Of a stretch of 64,000 nt of DNA, positions 1 through 9,618 are shown in pieces. The position numbers were made by a program, and so were the translations under genes. The DNA lies in assembly GCA_030832085.1 (NCBI GenBank), contig JAURJU010000092.1, positions 32,000 to 95,999 of the forward strand. The letters are read 5' to 3'. A model generated the notes under the pieces. It was not told where the DNA came from and did not search any database. It saw nothing but the letters and a program-made list of their open reading frames with translations. The stretch comes from Chitinophagales bacterium (lineage in GTDB: Bacteria > Bacteroidota > Bacteroidia > Chitinophagales > Chitinophagaceae). The first letter of the stretch is position 1. Every line of letters starts with the position of its first letter.

Positions 1-651
1 GACGGTTGCATATTCTCCCTGTGCAAGCAAGGGCTGGTAGCAAATGCCATAACCAGCAGAATCCTTCATTTCAAAGTCCGGATTGTTTTTGTAATTGTAT
101 GGCTTGGGGTCAACACGTCCAAAACTGATGCGGGGGCTGATGCTTTGCTCTGCAACCCATTCGCAAAAAATCTTTTCACCACCGTGTTCGGAAGCCTCAA
201 TATGGATAATGTCCTCTCCGGATGGCACAAGAAAAAAAAGTTCCACCCTGCCTTTGGTGGTTCTAATCGAGCCTTTTGCAACTGCATTGTAAATGTCAAG
301 GTCGATATCAGCATCCAGAATTTTCCCTTCTGTTCTGATGACCATTTTGCCAATGGGCAATCTTGGGCGTGAAACCAGTTGTTGGGTGAACATGCTGTCT
401 GGATAATGGGGCCGTTGGTCAGTAACATCAGAACGACCAACATCAAACCGGATGGCCTTCTCGCCCTCCCTGTAAGCATTGACTCCAAGCCTGCCATTGC
501 CTGCAATGATGCCATCGTAATAGTCAGTACCCATGCTGTCCCAGTGCATGCGGGTATTTTTCATGTAGGTGTTCCATTCAGTGGTATCGATGGGTTGTGC
601 ATCTGTTGCGATGGACATCAACAATATGGAAAGGGAGAGCAAAAATTTCAT
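1..651 (-). CDS. Exported glycoside-hydrolase-like protein, N-terminal part (cut by window edge)
   Basis: The reading frame opens with an ATG at 651 and stays open for 217 codons to base 1, so the C-terminal part lies outside the window. Residues 1-19 form a signal peptide ending near TDAQ. The following segment has the pattern DYYDGIIAGNGRLGVNAYREG, which resembles the start of the N-terminal beta-sandwich of GH95/GH65-type or DUF5703-type glycoside hydrolases, where a GNG(R/E)xG motif is usual; the later PRLPIGKMVIR fits the same fold. Family assignment is by eye and uncertain. It lies 103 bp downstream of the amidohydrolase fusion on the same strand and near a GH29 fucosidase, which suggests glycan degradation. 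Confidence 0.6.
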   Translation of the reverse strand, partial: MKFLLSLSILLMSIATDAQPIDTTEWNTYMKNTRMHWDSMGTDYYDGIIAGNGRLGVNAYREGEKAIRFDVGRSDVTDQRPHYPDSMFTQQLVSRPRLPIGKMVIRTEGKILDADIDLDIYNAVAKGSIRTTKGRVELFFLVPSGEDIIHIEASEHGGEKIFCEWVAEQSISPRISFGRVDPKPYNYKNNPDFEMKDSAGYGICYQPLLAQGEYATV

Positions 652-754
652 GACACCAAGTTATAAAAAATCAACGAGGGAAAGCATTGCTGCCATCCCT
701 CGTTGTCAACCTTCCTTTCACTGCTTTCAAAGCCCTATGGAAAGCAAATCATTT

Positions 755-3700
755 TTATTCTTTGACGGTTGTGGTGATTGTCGGTGCGGCTTTTTCCCAC
801 TCGCTTCTGTTGAGCTTTTTCTCAACAGGCGCTATCTCATCTCCATTCTCACCATTGTACAGGCGTCCGTTTTTCATTACGAATTTGATGGTATTGGTGT
901 TGCGGATATTGTCCAATGGGTTCTTGTCGAGGATGATCATGTCGGCAAGCTTACCTGCCTCAATGCTGCCCAGGTCTTTGTCAAGGCCCAGGGCCTCAGC
1001 CCCCTGAATGGTGGACACTTTCAGTGCATCAATATTTCTCATGCCGCCACTTTGCATGGCCCATACTTCCCAATGTAATCCAAGGCCCTGCAATTGGCCA
1101 TGGGAGCCGATGCCGGCAATCCCACCCTTTTCAACAATCGACTTCATGCTTTGGGCATGTTTTTGGAAAACATGTTCCTCTGGCAGGAACCAGGTAGCGC
1201 GGCGTCTTGATTTGGCAGCAAGCTCTTCGTAAGGTGTGAAGAATTGCAATTTCTTGTTGCTGTAGGGATTGTCATTTTCGTAATAATAATTCTCTGCCCA
1301 CGGTCCGCCATAAGACACCAGCAGTGTGGGTGTAACCGCCATCTTTGCATCAGCGATAACCTTGGTCACATCCTTGTACAAAGGAAAGATCGGAATGGAA
1401 TGCTCATGGCCTGGATAGCCATCCAAGAGGTTGGTCATGTTCAGTTTGAAATCCAATCCACCTTCTGTAGTGGGCATGAGCTTTTGGTTCTTGGAGGCAT
1501 TGATGATCCATTGCCTTGTCTGACGGTTGCCAGTGAGGTACATCTTGATGTACTGTGTATTGTAATACTTGCTGTACTGTTTGAGAATGCTTTCTGCCTG
1601 GGCAGAATCCTTGATGTTGTAAGCCCAATAACCCACGCCAGGACCTGTTGAGTATACACGGGGCCCCACCATCTGACCAGCTTCCACCATGTCGGCATAG
1701 GTCAACACGTCCGTGGTGGCTGTTTGCGGATCACGGGTGGTGGTAACGCCATAGGCCAGGTTGGCAGCATAGATCCAGACCTGGTTCTTGTGGATTCCCC
1801 AGCTGGGCCACATGTGTGAGTGAACATCCACAAAACCTGGAATCACTGTTTTTCCTGCAACATCAAACACTTTAGCGCCCTTTGGGGCTGGAATATTTTT
1901 GGCCACAGATTTGATGCGGTTGTTCACGATCAAAACATCCCCTTTGGCAATCACCTCATCGCCTTTCATGGTGATGATGCGGGCACCTTTGAGCAGGATG
2001 GTTGAAGATGGATTGTCTTTTGCATAGTAGACCTTGACCCATGTTTCTTCAGGTGTATATTTTGGATCTTCTTTTTTCGCAGTAGACTTCTTTGATGTGT
2101 CTGCAGCTGATTTCCTGGCCGTGTCGGTGAGGGCCTTGAGGTCCGCCAATTTCCTGACAGCTTTCAGGCTGTCGTCCAAGTTATCGGACTGGATGAGGTC
2201 ATACACAAAATGTGCTGCGCCGAGGCTGTAATGAATTTTTGTACCATCAGCAGACCAGGCAGGAAACTCACCGCCAATTTCTGTAAGTTTCTTGCTGGGA
2301 AACTCAGCAGTGCTGGCATCTGCAACAGAAATGGAAATCATTTTTCCTGTTGATGGGATCGTGACAGCATAGATGTTGTTGTTGACCTTGGCAATCGCCT
2401 TTTCCCCTTTGGGAGAAAGCCATATTTCACTGGCAGGGGTTGCAGGATTGTTTTCCCTTGCATCATCCGTGGTCAATTTTTCCGGCACAATGCAGGGGTC
2501 GGCCAAGGGCTTTCCCTTGTGCATGGCAATCGAACCATAGGTGGTGATGCCACTGATCCTGGCATGTGTTTTTTGATCGGTGCCATCCCATTTGATAGAG
2601 ATCAGGCTGCCGGCGGCATTCATGTAAATGCGGTCGTCGTTGATCGAGAAATGCGGATTATAGCGTCCATTGGCCTTGTCAATCACATTTTCTTGTCCAC
2701 CCGTTGCATTCATCCAACACAGCAGGTCTTCTGCATCATCATACCCCGGATCAAAGGCGTCCCTGAATTTTTGGTTCGGGGCATGCACATATACGATCCT
2801 GTCACCTGACAAATTATAGCGCGGCGAAGCATAGAGTCCTGGGACGGTTGTCAGTGTTTTTGCATTTGCCCCATTCACACCAACCGAAACGATATGACCA
2901 CCATTGGCTGCCCAGGTGCTGAAAACAATTGTTTTACCATCGGGGCTCCATGAAGGCTGGGCCTCCGTAAATTCATTGGCAGTAAGCCGCCTGGGGGTTC
3001 CATTGGGATAGTCCATGAGATATAGCCTATTCAAAACTGTAAAGGCCAATTGTTTGCCATCAGGAGAAGGAACAGCATCGCGGATCTGGCTGGCCATGGC
3101 AGCGGTTGTATCCTTGATAGGATACTTGAAAAGCACCTCAGGTCCTAGTTCCAGCTTGCCATCCACTTCATAAGGAATTTCGGTATAGCTGCCATTGCTG
3201 ATGTCAATCTTGTTGATCTTGCCACCAAACGAAGCCAGTAGGTGCTTGTTGTCTGGCGTAAAAGCCATGGCAGGCAATACCCCGGAGACAGCGATGGATT
3301 CCTGGTCGTCTCTTTGCACTGGATAGGCCAGCCAACGCTCATCGCCGGACTTCAAGTCACGGATCACCAACCCGGTTTTGTCTTCAAACCTTGTTCCATA
3401 GACCAACCATTTGCCATCGCCGGAAAGCACCGGGGTGAAGGCAGATCCATAGCGTGATGTCAGCTTGGTGGTTCTTGCATTGCTGCGGTCATAGACACCA
3501 ATTTCATATTGAGGAAGTTGGGCATTGTAGTTCCATGAACCCGTGCGGAATGAATAGTAGATCAATTTTCCATCGTGGCTGATGGCGGGATCAATGGTCT
3601 TCAATGTTGCCGGTTCATCTATGAGTTGCGTCCCTGATCCGCCATCCTTGTGGATCATGTAGAGCTTGTTGACCCTTCTTCCCTTGGAGTAAACAATGTA

Positions 3701-4138
3701 TTTCCCATCGGGTGTCCAGTCTGCAGAAGGAAAATTCTGGTTGATTTCTTTGGTGAGCTGAACCGTATCTTTTTTCTCTGTGTCGATGAACCAGAGATTT
3801 TCTGCGCCGCTTTTGTCGGAAACAAAAAGGATTTTCTTGCCGTCTGGGCTGTAGCGGGGATGCTGGTCAAAGGCCAAGCCGCGGGTGATTTGGGTGGCCT
3901 TTCCGCCTTCGGATGGAATGGTGTACAAATCTCCCATCATGTCAAAAACGATGGTCTTGCCATCTGGACTGATGTCTACGGAAGTCCAGGTACCTTCATT
4001 GGTTTTCAGCTCCATCATCCTGCTGGCTTTCAATGGCAGGTTTTTGTAGCGGGTGAAGGCAGTGTCTTTTTGGGCATGGAGCAATGTGGAGATGAGCACT
4101 GTGGCCATCAATGCCAAGCCAATTCGTATTGATTTCAT
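755..4138 (-). CDS. Exported TolB-type beta-propeller / amidohydrolase fusion
   Basis: This 1127-residue protein starts with a signal peptide (MKSIRIGLALMATVLIS, cleavage near LLHAQ), so the ATG at 4138 is preferred to an upstream in-frame start. Residues ~40-680 contain repeated SPDGK-type strands (PD40/TolB-like propeller, for example SPDGKKILFVSDKSG). Residues ~725-1085 form an amidohydrolase barrel: metal-binding H773-S-H775 after PGFVDV, a YIKMY segment that probably holds the bridging lysine, GHEHS, and a GSHGQLQGLGLHWE segment. Similar fusions are common in Bacteroidota and are usually annotated as secreted imidazolonepropionase- or dipeptidase-like hydrolases; the substrate is unknown. 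It is divergent from the GH29 gene with about 120 bp between starts. Confidence 0.9.
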   Translation of the reverse strand: MKSIRIGLALMATVLISTLLHAQKDTAFTRYKNLPLKASRMMELKTNEGTWTSVDISPDGKTIVFDMMGDLYTIPSEGGKATQITRGLAFDQHPRYSPDGKKILFVSDKSGAENLWFIDTEKKDTVQLTKEINQNFPSADWTPDGKYIVYSKGRRVNKLYMIHKDGGSGTQLIDEPATLKTIDPAISHDGKLIYYSFRTGSWNYNAQLPQYEIGVYDRSNARTTKLTSRYGSAFTPVLSGDGKWLVYGTRFEDKTGLVIRDLKSGDERWLAYPVQRDDQESIAVSGVLPAMAFTPDNKHLLASFGGKINKIDISNGSYTEIPYEVDGKLELGPEVLFKYPIKDTTAAMASQIRDAVPSPDGKQLAFTVLNRLYLMDYPNGTPRRLTANEFTEAQPSWSPDGKTIVFSTWAANGGHIVSVGVNGANAKTLTTVPGLYASPRYNLSGDRIVYVHAPNQKFRDAFDPGYDDAEDLLCWMNATGGQENVIDKANGRYNPHFSINDDRIYMNAAGSLISIKWDGTDQKTHARISGITTYGSIAMHKGKPLADPCIVPEKLTTDDARENNPATPASEIWLSPKGEKAIAKVNNNIYAVTIPSTGKMISISVADASTAEFPSKKLTEIGGEFPAWSADGTKIHYSLGAAHFVYDLIQSDNLDDSLKAVRKLADLKALTDTARKSAADTSKKSTAKKEDPKYTPEETWVKVYYAKDNPSSTILLKGARIITMKGDEVIAKGDVLIVNNRIKSVAKNIPAPKGAKVFDVAGKTVIPGFVDVHSHMWPSWGIHKNQVWIYAANLAYGVTTTRDPQTATTDVLTYADMVEAGQMVGPRVYSTGPGVGYWAYNIKDSAQAESILKQYSKYYNTQYIKMYLTGNRQTRQWIINASKNQKLMPTTEGGLDFKLNMTNLLDGYPGHEHSIPIFPLYKDVTKVIADAKMAVTPTLLVSYGGPWAENYYYENDNPYSNKKLQFFTPYEELAAKSRRRATWFLPEEHVFQKHAQSMKSIVEKGGIAGIGSHGQLQGLGLHWEVWAMQSGGMRNIDALKVSTIQGAEALGLDKDLGSIEAGKLADMIILDKNPLDNIRNTNTIKFVMKNGRLYNGENGDEIAPVEKKLNRSEWEKAAPTITTTVKE

Positions 4139-4257
4139 TGGTGAAAATTTGGAAACCGAAAATACCGAAAAAGCTCTACACACTTGCCCCGACCCATATT
4201 TCTGTATTGTCGTATCTTGTCAATATCTTTTTTACAATAGCTCAATACAGTAGATTT

Positions 4258-5709
4258 ATGAAACGTAAATTGGCATTATTGGTTCTCCTTATCCAAGTTT
4301 CCGCTTTTTCGATAGCACAAGAACAGGCCTACTTTCCCGACCCCAACCCCGCCATCAGACAGAGGCTGGAAGAATGGCAGGACCTGAAGTTCGGACTGCT
4401 CATGCACTGGGGGCCTTACAGCCAATGGGGCGTTGTGGAAAGCTGGAGCATTTGCCCGGAAGACGTGGGCTGGGCCATCGATGCCTGGAAAAAGGGCGTG
4501 GCTACTGAGTACCACGACTATGTAAAGAAATATGAGGCACTGAAAAGCACCTTCAATCCCTCAAAATTTGCACCTGAAAAATGGGCTGCCGCAGCAAAAG
4601 AGGCGGGGATGAAATACATGGTCTTCACCACGAAGCACCATGACGGATTCAGCATGTTCGACACCAAGTTTACAGACTACAAGGTAACTGACAAGGGTAC
4701 TCCTTTTTCCAGCAATCCCAGGAGCAATGTTGTGAAAGAAGTGTTTGGTGCTTTTCGAAAGGAGAACTTTTGGATTGGAGCCTACTTTTCAAAACCCGAC
4801 TGGCACTCTGATTATTACTGGTGGAAGCGTTTCCCGGCCAGTGACCGCAATGCCAACTACTCCATCAGAAAGCATCCTGAGCAATGGAAAAAATTCGTGG
4901 AATTCACCCATAACCAAATTGATGAACTCATGACGGATTATGGCAATGTTGACATCCTTTGGTTGGATGGCGGCTGGGTGCGCAAGAAAACAGATGAAGA
5001 AGTGAAGGCTGAACTGCTGGATGTTTATGACAACTCAAGATGGTTCCGCAATCCGCAAAGCCAGGACATCAACATGGCCGAGATTGTAAGAAAATCTCGC
5101 CTCAAGCAACCCAAGTTGATTGTGGTGGACAGGGCCGTTCCTGGTGAACACCAGAACTACCTTACTCCTGAGCAACATATCCCGGAAACAGGGCTGCCTT
5201 ATCCCTGGGAAACCTGCATGACCATGGCGGGCAGCTGGAGCTATGCACCCAATGACAAGTACAAGCCTACCAATGAGTTGGTAGAAAAATTGGTGGATGT
5301 AGTGAGCAAGGGTGGGAATTTCCTGTTGAACATTGGCCCTGATCCCAATGGCGAACTCGATGCTGAAGCATACAACCGTTTGAAGGGCATGGGAGATTGG
5401 ATCAAAGTCAATGGCGAAGGCATTTATGGCAGCAGGATGAACAAGGCCTTCAATGAAGGGGAGAACATCCGCTTCACCAAATCCAAGGATGGAAATACCC
5501 AATACATTTTCTTGTTTGATTTTCCTGCTGAAGGAAAGATCAACATCAGCAAGATTGACATCCCTGAAAAGGCAACGATCAGCATGTTGGGCGGCAAGAA
5601 AAACCTGAAATGGAAGAAGACCAGCACGGGTTTTGAAATCATGATTCCTGCTGAATTAAAGTCAACTACAGACCATGTGTGGACGCTGAAAGTGGCGACT
5701 GCCAAATGA
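4258..5709 (+). CDS. Alpha-L-fucosidase, GH29
   Basis: A 483-residue exported enzyme that should release alpha-linked L-fucose from glycans with retention of configuration. The start at 4258 gives a good signal peptide (MKRKLALLVLLIQVSAFSIAQ); earlier in-frame codons would add an improbable 49-residue extension. GH29 hallmarks are present: H50-W-G near the N-terminus, TKHHDGF with H127-H128, and WLDGGW whose D237 is the expected nucleophile. A C-terminal beta domain follows from about residue 390. Length is typical of the family. It converges with the racemase gene, 52 bp apart, with no clear terminator between them. Confidence 0.93.
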   Translation: MKRKLALLVLLIQVSAFSIAQEQAYFPDPNPAIRQRLEEWQDLKFGLLMHWGPYSQWGVVESWSICPEDVGWAIDAWKKGVATEYHDYVKKYEALKSTFNPSKFAPEKWAAAAKEAGMKYMVFTTKHHDGFSMFDTKFTDYKVTDKGTPFSSNPRSNVVKEVFGAFRKENFWIGAYFSKPDWHSDYYWWKRFPASDRNANYSIRKHPEQWKKFVEFTHNQIDELMTDYGNVDILWLDGGWVRKKTDEEVKAELLDVYDNSRWFRNPQSQDINMAEIVRKSRLKQPKLIVVDRAVPGEHQNYLTPEQHIPETGLPYPWETCMTMAGSWSYAPNDKYKPTNELVEKLVDVVSKGGNFLLNIGPDPNGELDAEAYNRLKGMGDWIKVNGEGIYGSRMNKAFNEGENIRFTKSKDGNTQYIFLFDFPAEGKINISKIDIPEKATISMLGGKKNLKWKKTSTGFEIMIPAELKSTTDHVWTLKVATAK

Positions 5710-5761
5710 GTAGTGAAAACTTATTGTGGAGCTGAATCCAAGTATTGTCGAGCAGTCGATC

Positions 5762-7150
5762 CTATTGGACGGACTTGACTGCCTTGTACACCTCCGGTAG
5801 CGCTGCTTTCAACCGTTGATAGGTGGCTTCAGAAATATTTTTATCATCAAAAGGGGTGAACAGCACAAATGGCTTGTTCGTCCCTTCTTTTCTACCATAT
5901 TTGTATGCATAGGTAAACCAACCGTCTGGTTGAAGTTGCACCTCTTTCAATGACTTGTTGGGCACTGTGATAAAGAATTTGTTGGGCTGCTTTAGCTGGG
6001 TGTTGCCCAGGGCAAGTTTTCTCATTTCAATATAGGCCTCCTTTGCAGTTTCAACTGCAGGATCGATCAACTCCACGTGTTTGGCCAGCACTGATCGGTA
6101 GGCATATTCGCCATTGAATTTCATGTTGTACAACTCGTTCAATACGTTTTTGATGGTGTCGCGCATGAAGGGATAATGGGTGCAACCAAGGATCAGTGTA
6201 TTCATCGGAGTGGTAATGCCCTGTGCACGCATTTTTTCAATGAGACTGACCAGGTGATAACGGACATAGTTTTCCGGATCATTGAGCTGGATGTCCAAGC
6301 ACTTGCCTTTGTCATCGTACTCGCAAAGCAATTTGTTGTTTTCCTTGTTGAACTTGTAGACATTGAGCAGTGCCGTGTCAATCTTGTATTTAAGGTTGTT
6401 GACAGATGGTCCCTTGTAATCTTTTCTATAGGTACTGGCTGTATCAACATAAAAACTATAATCGCGATCGATGGCGTCTGCAAGCCCAAATCCTCCCTGG
6501 CTCACAATCACAGGCTCGGGCATTTGCATGGATGCAGCCAATGCCCTGATGGTCTTGGGGTATCCGTCAGATGCAACTGTTCCTGCTGTTGCAAACACAC
6601 CGATTGCCCCTTTTTCATGTGTGGATTGGTAGGCCAATGCCGCCTTCACGCCAGCATTGATGACCCCAACCACAGGAGCCTTGGTGCCGTTGTCTTGTAC
6701 AAACTGCTTCACCTCTTCCAGAGCAAAGGCAGTAGCCGTATTGCAGGCAAGCACCAACATTTTCACACCTTGTTTAGGGGCTGCAGGAGCGTTTGTCCTT
6801 GTAATATCATATTGCTGTTTGAGCAGAAAATCCATGTTTTTCACCACATGTTCCTTGAGCAGCTTTGTCTTGTTTTCTGCTGCATAGTTTCCATAAGGCA
6901 TGTTGGCCTGGTCTGCGAGGTATTGGAAATATTCCTTGTCAAAATCAGGTTTGCCGTCAGCACCTGGTTTACCCGTAATGTTGTTGAAGGCATCCAGGGT
7001 GAGCATGGCTTCCAAAACCGTCAACCCTCCAGTGCCCGAATCAAAAACACCAATGGGCAATCCGTTTTTTGTCTTTTCCTGTGCACCCGAAACCAGGAAA
7101 AACAATGAAAACAGAAATGACAGCCGCAATGAAGCCTTTTGTGGTTGCAT
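5762..7150 (-). CDS. Exported aspartate/glutamate racemase family protein
   Basis: The 462-residue product has the catalytic layout of the Asp/Glu racemase (MurI) family: D37-SGTGG, the first cysteine in LVLAC136NTAT and the second in ILGC323THYPF. Two features differ from cytosolic MurI, which is about 270 residues. The start at 7150 gives a signal peptide (MQPQKASLRLSFLFSLFFLVSGAQE), so the enzyme should act outside the cytoplasm, and extra segments enlarge the domain. An upstream start at 7201 would bury the signal peptide. Racemisation of a free acidic amino acid in the periplasm is inference; both catalytic cysteines argue that it is active. No partner gene is evident. Confidence 0.85.
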   Translation of the reverse strand: MQPQKASLRLSFLFSLFFLVSGAQEKTKNGLPIGVFDSGTGGLTVLEAMLTLDAFNNITGKPGADGKPDFDKEYFQYLADQANMPYGNYAAENKTKLLKEHVVKNMDFLLKQQYDITRTNAPAAPKQGVKMLVLACNTATAFALEEVKQFVQDNGTKAPVVGVINAGVKAALAYQSTHEKGAIGVFATAGTVASDGYPKTIRALAASMQMPEPVIVSQGGFGLADAIDRDYSFYVDTASTYRKDYKGPSVNNLKYKIDTALLNVYKFNKENNKLLCEYDDKGKCLDIQLNDPENYVRYHLVSLIEKMRAQGITTPMNTLILGCTHYPFMRDTIKNVLNELYNMKFNGEYAYRSVLAKHVELIDPAVETAKEAYIEMRKLALGNTQLKQPNKFFITVPNKSLKEVQLQPDGWFTYAYKYGRKEGTNKPFVLFTPFDDKNISEATYQRLKAALPEVYKAVKSVQ

Positions 7151-7277
7151 GATCGTAATTTTATTTTTGACTTTCGCACATAAAACTACCTTGTTTTTCA
7201 CGGAAATTCATCAAGCTGTTGCAACTTTACACAATTCCTGGTGTTGAATGTATTTAAAGTAACTTTAAAACAAAACC

Positions 7278-7577
7278 ATGTCAAGATACCAGCTGCTGTT
7301 TTCAATTGCCTTGATCTTCATTTCTTGCGCTTGCAATGAGCATAAATCATCAACAGAAAAAAAGGAACATGGAATGGAATCCACGACCGAGAACAGCCAT
7401 GAGCAATTCAAACCAGAAATGGTGGTGAACAAAACTGATTTTGCCTGTGGAATGCCTGTTTCAGCGGGGATAAAAGATACCGCGCAGTTTGAAGGCAAGG
7501 CCTATGGGTTTTGTTCTTCAGAATGTAAGACAGAATTCCTGAAAACACCTTCAAAATACCTTGCACAACAGCAATAA
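7278..7577 (+). CDS. Lipoprotein with YHS metal-binding domain
   Basis: A 99-residue protein whose N-terminus is a lipoprotein signal (ALIFISC with the lipid cysteine likely C17). Residues ~48-95 form a YHS-like domain: DFACGMPV, then YGFCSSECKTEF, giving the CxM and CxxxC pattern seen in heavy-metal-binding YHS modules. It is probably an exported metal (copper or similar) binding protein. The stop is 16 bp before the alcohol dehydrogenase start, so the two are probably co-transcribed. A TAACTTTA element at 7260-7267 could be the -7 promoter box, but no good -33 box is visible. Confidence 0.82.
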   Translation: MSRYQLLFSIALIFISCACNEHKSSTEKKEHGMESTTENSHEQFKPEMVVNKTDFACGMPVSAGIKDTAQFEGKAYGFCSSECKTEFLKTPSKYLAQQQ

Positions 7578-7593
7578 AAAAACAACTATATCC

Positions 7594-8640
7594 ATGCCAA
7601 CAGTAAAAGCTTACGGAGCACCAGACAGCAAATCCCCCATAGCACCCATATCCATTCAAAGAAGGGAGCTCCACCCACACGATGTACAGGTTGAAATCCT
7701 TTACTGTGGCGTTTGTCACAGTGACATCCATACCGCAAGAAATGAATGGGGTGGCGCGGTGTACCCTGTTGTTCCGGGTCATGAAATTGTGGGGAAAGTC
7801 AAGGCTGTTGGTACTGCAGTGACCCGCTTCACTGTAGGACAAACGGTGGGTGTAGGGGTGATGGTAGACAGCTGCCGCAGCTGTAGCAATTGCAAAACCG
7901 ACTACGAGCAATATTGTGAGGAAGGAATGACCGGAACCTACAATGCATTGGAAAGGGATGGCTCTGGCATGCGGACCATGGGCGGTTATTCTGCTGAAAT
8001 TGTGACCGATGAAAATTATGTTTTGCGCATCAATGGCCATGAAAATCTGGCAGGCATCGCACCATTGCTTTGTGCAGGAATCACTACCTACTCTCCTTTG
8101 CGCTTTGCCAATGTGAAGGCAGGCATGAAAGTTGCAGTAGTTGGATTGGGAGGGCTTGGACACATGGCAGTAAAATTTGCTGTTGCTTTTGGTGCTGAAG
8201 TAACTGTGATCAGCACATCATCCTCAAAAGTGCAGGAGGCTTCCAGATTGGGAGCCCATCATTTTGTCCTTGCGAAAGATCCAACAGCATTGGAATCCCA
8301 TGCCTCATCGTTTGACATTGTATTGGATGCCATTTCAGCGGACCATGACTATACCCAATACCTCAACCTGTTGGGGCTGAATGGAAAGCTGTTGGTGGTA
8401 GGACTGCCTGAACACCAGCCAAAACTGTCCCCGTTTGCCCTGATCAAAAACAGGAGAAGCATTGTTGGTTCAATGATCGGAAGCATCAAGGAAACACAGG
8501 AAATGCTTGACTTCTGTCATGAGCACAACATCTTTGCGGAAATTGAAACCATTGCCATATCCCAAATCAATGAAGCCTACGAAAGGATGATCAAGGGAGA
8601 CATCAAGTACAGGTTCGTCATTGACATGTCAACGCTATAG
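7594..8640 (+). CDS. Zinc-dependent NAD(P) alcohol dehydrogenase
   Basis: A 348-residue medium-chain dehydrogenase of the cinnamyl-alcohol/YahK-like group, expected to interconvert aldehydes and alcohols. Visible are the catalytic zinc ligands C41 (GVCHSD) and H63-E64 (PGHE), the four structural-zinc cysteines C94, C97, C100 and C108, and the Rossmann motif GLGGLGHMA. The start at 7594 is chosen because MPTVKAYGA is the usual N-terminus of this group; an earlier start at 7561 would overlap the YHS gene. The next gene begins two bases after this stop codon, which indicates an operon. Confidence 0.92.
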   Translation: MPTVKAYGAPDSKSPIAPISIQRRELHPHDVQVEILYCGVCHSDIHTARNEWGGAVYPVVPGHEIVGKVKAVGTAVTRFTVGQTVGVGVMVDSCRSCSNCKTDYEQYCEEGMTGTYNALERDGSGMRTMGGYSAEIVTDENYVLRINGHENLAGIAPLLCAGITTYSPLRFANVKAGMKVAVVGLGGLGHMAVKFAVAFGAEVTVISTSSSKVQEASRLGAHHFVLAKDPTALESHASSFDIVLDAISADHDYTQYLNLLGLNGKLLVVGLPEHQPKLSPFALIKNRRSIVGSMIGSIKETQEMLDFCHEHNIFAEIETIAISQINEAYERMIKGDIKYRFVIDMSTL

Positions 8641-8641
8641 C

Positions 8642-9535
8642 ATGTCAAGCATCAACAGAAGAAATTTTATCACAGCCCTTCCAGCAATATCACTGGTAAG
8701 GGCTGTTCCAGTTTCTGACAATGTTCCCATGCATGGTGCGCAACGGTTCAGGATCAGCCTGAATGCCTACTCATTCAATGACATGTTGATGAAGAAAAAA
8801 ATCAGCAAGCATGAACTGCTTGAATTTTGTGCCAATACAGGCTTCGATGCAGTGGACATGACAGGTTATTATTTTTCTTCCTACCCTGCAACTCCATTGG
8901 ATGAAGAGATATTCACCTTCAAAAGACAAGCACATGCATTGGGGATTGAGATCAGCGGAACAGGGGTCCGGAATGAATTTTCTTACAGTGACAGGTCGGC
9001 ACTTGCCAAGGAAATTGACACGGTATTGCGCTGGGTGGAAGTAGCAGCAAAAATGGGAGCACCTGTTTTGCGGATATTTACGGCAAAACAATATGCAACC
9101 GGCGAAGAACGAAAAAAGGTTAACGAAAACATCCGCTACGCCTTGCACAAATGCGTGGAAAAGGCTGCCGCTTTCGGTATTGTACTTGGAATACAGAACC
9201 ACAACGATTTTCTGAGGACAGCAGCAGAGTGCCAGGAATTGATCGAATCCATCAACAGCAAATGGCTTGGATTGGTATTGGATACCGGCAATTTCATCGC
9301 AGACGACCCGTATGAAGAAATCAGGAAGGCTGTGCCACTGGCAGTCAACTGGCAGGTAAAAGAAAAGCTTTTGGTCAACGGTGTTCAAACCCCGATGGAC
9401 CTGAAGCGGCTCTCGTCAATCATTCAATCTTCCAACTACAAGGGAAATCTTCCCATTGAGACACTGGGAATGAATGACCCACTGAACGAAGTTCCTGTCT
9501 TTTATAAAAAAGTGAAAAGGGCGGTTTTGGGATAA
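8642..9535 (+). CDS. Exported sugar isomerase/epimerase-like TIM-barrel protein
   Basis: A 297-residue protein of the xylose-isomerase-like TIM barrel superfamily (AP endonuclease 2 fold): FCANTGFDAVDMTGYY, EVAAKMGAPVLRIF, GIQNHNDF and GLVLDTGNF are typical strand-end segments with metal-binding acidic and histidine residues. The N-terminus SSINRRNFITALPAISLV has twin arginines followed by a hydrophobic stretch, so export by Tat is likely. It starts two bases after the dehydrogenase stop. The pairing suggests sugar or polyol oxidation, but the substrate cannot be read from the sequence. Confidence 0.85.
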   Translation: MSSINRRNFITALPAISLVRAVPVSDNVPMHGAQRFRISLNAYSFNDMLMKKKISKHELLEFCANTGFDAVDMTGYYFSSYPATPLDEEIFTFKRQAHALGIEISGTGVRNEFSYSDRSALAKEIDTVLRWVEVAAKMGAPVLRIFTAKQYATGEERKKVNENIRYALHKCVEKAAAFGIVLGIQNHNDFLRTAAECQELIESINSKWLGLVLDTGNFIADDPYEEIRKAVPLAVNWQVKEKLLVNGVQTPMDLKRLSSIIQSSNYKGNLPIETLGMNDPLNEVPVFYKKVKRAVLG

Positions 9536-9618
9536 ATGCCCAGAATACTCAAGATTTTGTTAAATTGAACTGCTGACTTGCATTTGATTGGAACACCCTT
9601 TATTTTCAAGAACCAATT

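Noticed and set aside
6176..7108. 310-codon open frame on the plus strand opposite the racemase
   Set aside because: The encoded sequence is Cys/His-rich and without any family resemblance, while the minus strand encodes an intact racemase. It is a shadow of that gene's codon use.
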